NCBI GenBank assembly: GCA_016182965.1
Contig: JACPFM010000057.1
Span: 1 to 64,000 of the forward strand
From: Deltaproteobacteria bacterium
GTDB lineage: Bacteria > Myxococcota_A > Polyangia > Polyangiales > JADJMO01
Reading direction: 5' to 3'
Length of the DNA: 64,000 bases
Shown: positions 62,780 through 64,000 of the stretch, in pieces
Layout: each line of letters begins with the position of its first letter
How positions within the stretch are numbered: the first letter of the stretch is position 1
Made by a program: the position numbers and the translations under genes
Notes under the pieces: model-generated
Told to the model about the DNA's origin: nothing
Databases searched by the model: none
The model's input: only the letters and a program-made list of their open reading frames with translations

Positions 62780-63133
62780 GGGGATGGCTCCTGTCATCTC
62801 GGGCGGGCACGGCCCTCGCTCGGTGCGGCGAGGGCCTGTCGCGGCGTGGGGGGTTCGCAGCGTGCTCGGCGGATTCCGCGCCAGGAGGTTACATGATCCG
62901 AGGTCTCTCGCAGCTCGCCGCGACGGTCGGGGCGAGCTGAGGTCGCGCGTCTCTGCGCTCAGCCGTTCGAGCCGCGGCGCGCTCGGCGGCGACCACGTGG
63001 ACGATGGGCTGATCGTGCTCGACGATCGGCGCGCGCGTCCGGCCCTTCGCCGGACATGGCCCCCTCCACGCGATTGGACGGCGATTGGACGGCGATTGGA
63101 CGGGCCGGGGCGCCGGCGCGAAGCTTCGCGCCG
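62780..63133. other. Divergent intergenic region upstream of aceA
   Basis: About 350 bp between divergent genes. It has the hairpin GGCCCTCGC/GCGAGGGCC (62811-62836) 32 bp upstream of the aceA start and the 11-bp tandem repeat at 63073. No small gene seen. Confidence 0.5.
63073..63105. repeat. Three tandem copies of an 11-bp unit
   Basis: The unit GGCGATTGGAC (with CGCGATTGGAC first) occurs three times in a row, about 30 bp before the following lipoprotein start. Could be an operator with several sites or slippage remains. Confidence 0.75.
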
Positions 63134-63595
63134 ATGCGCCCCTTGCTCGCCGTCGTGATCGCGCTCGTCGCCTGCGCGAAGGCGCCGTCGATCGCCCCGG
63201 ATCCGACGGCGGAGCGGCACCGCGCCGAGCAGGCCGAGAGCGAGCTCCGCCGTTTCGGCAAGGGCCGGTTCGAGGTGTTGTCGTTCACCGCCGAGCCGGA
63301 GCGCGTGCTTCGGTTCGTCGACGACTTCGACTATCCGACCACCCAGCACCACGTGCCGTTCCGCGCGCGCGTGCGGCTCACGGCGCCGCTCGTCGTTCTG
63401 GGCGACTCCGACCTGATCGCGCAGCAGAAGCTCCCCGGCTGGACGCCCGCGGCCACGCGTGAGGGCCTCGAGCTCACGTTCCTCTTCGGACCGGGGAGCT
63501 GGGAGGGCGGCAAGGAGCTCGACATCTCCGCCGCGGCGGCGTTCGACGATCTCGAGCCGGGCGACCGCTTTCGCGTGTTCGACAGGAGGCGGTGA
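63134..63595 (+). CDS. Small lipoprotein of unknown function
   Basis: A protein of 153 residues with a lipoprotein signal ([14 protein letters not shown]). The mature part has mixed beta strands ([38 protein letters not shown]). No recognised domain. The stop overlaps the following membrane-protein start by one base, so they are co-transcribed. Confidence 0.6.
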   Translation: MRPLLAVVIALVACAKAPSIAPDPTAERHRAEQAESELRRFGKGRFEVLSFTAEPERVLRFVDDFDYPTTQHHVPFRARVRLTAPLVVLGDSDLIAQQKLPGWTPAATREGLELTFLFGPGSWEGGKELDISAAAAFDDLEPGDRFRVFDRRR

Positions 63596-64000
63596 TGCGG
63601 GCGCGGCGCTGGATCGTCGAGCTCGTGCTCGCGGCGATCGTGATGCTGCTCGGTCTGCAGCTGCCGTTCGCCGACTCGGCGAGGATCGCGGCGATCGCGT
63701 TGCCGCTGATCCTCGGCGGCGCCGTCTGGGTCGTCTCGGCGCTGCTGCGCCGCGGCCCCGACGGCGCGTTGCCCTCGCTTCGTCGCCGCCAGATCGCCCT
63801 CGCGTTCTCCGCGAGCCTCGTCGCGCTCGTCCTCGCGCTCGTCGTCGCGACGCGCATCCGAGCGCGGGCGGTCCACTTCGTCGGCGCCTCGGGCACCGCG
63901 CGACCGCAGCAGGCCGACGGCGAGATCGGGTGGGCGCCCGGCGCGCCCGCCGGGACGGTCGGCGCACGCCTCGACGTCGCCGATCCCACGAGGCCGCAGA
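63595..64000 (+). CDS. Membrane protein, truncated by the window end
   Basis: The first 135 codons of a membrane protein. Hydrophobic segments lie at about 7-27 ([19 protein letters not shown]), 33-50 and 67-86, followed by a less hydrophobic part. An in-frame GTG lies immediately before the ATG. The remainder lies outside the window, so no family is assigned. Confidence 0.55.
   Translation, partial: MRARRWIVELVLAAIVMLLGLQLPFADSARIAAIALPLILGGAVWVVSALLRRGPDGALPSLRRRQIALAFSASLVALVLALVVATRIRARAVHFVGASGTARPQQADGEIGWAPGAPAGTVGARLDVADPTRPQ

Overview
The window is about 70% GC, has short intergenic spaces and encodes an unusually large number of lipoproteins. Many of these are cysteine-rich, or carry TIG, kelch-like, discoidin or FGE-like domains. 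Together with multihaem cytochromes and long multidomain envelope proteins, this points to a myxobacterium-like member of the Myxococcota (perhaps Polyangia). That assignment is inference from gene style; there is no rRNA marker here. I found no tRNA, rRNA, CRISPR array or intact insertion sequence.

Left part (1-10314): after a TC microsatellite and GACTGAC heptamer repeats comes a tightly overlapped ten-gene run. It holds haem d1 biosynthesis genes (nirJ, nirF, fused nirDL, nirE) followed directly by a complete [NiFe]-hydrogenase maturation set (hypF, C, D, E, A, B). The cytochrome cd1 (nirS) and the hydrogenase structural genes are not in the window.

10362-18473: a hemolysin III-like membrane protein, a membrane phosphodiesterase resembling GPI-ethanolaminephosphate transferases, and a propeller-like protein that may have lost its lipoprotein leader to a frameshift. 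Next is a likely polymorphic toxin (pretoxin-TG-like region plus an HExxH zincin motif) flanked by two paralogous putative immunity genes, then a VapBC toxin-antitoxin pair.

18513-37686: a three-gene operon (SDR reductase, glutathionylspermidine-synthase-like ATP-grasp enzyme, unknown protein); Nudix, esterase, ATP-grasp and beta-lactamase-fold genes; several lipoproteins; a TIG/kelch-like giant lipoprotein paired with an outer-membrane barrel; a truncated peroxiredoxin; and a TetR-MaoC-like-SnoaL operon with a clear palindromic operator.

37742-53839: DNA metabolism (Uma2-type nuclease, PolX, a stand-alone LigD-type polymerase and a separate ATP-dependent ligase), NAD salvage (pncA and pncB, divergent), two CBS-domain proteins, and a surface-type cytochrome lipoprotein with a collagen-like stalk and eight haem sites.

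53968-64000: an M15 peptidase lipoprotein, a cysteine-rich lipoprotein, an octahaem nitrite reductase with the catalytic CxxCK haem site, an alpha/beta hydrolase, a structured repeat element of about 167 bp, a long-form isocitrate lyase and a gene cut by the window edge. Haem d1 synthesis plus the octahaem reductase suggest two separate ways of reducing nitrite, possibly fed by hydrogen. Inverted arrays of 7-bp repeats lie between several convergent gene pairs.
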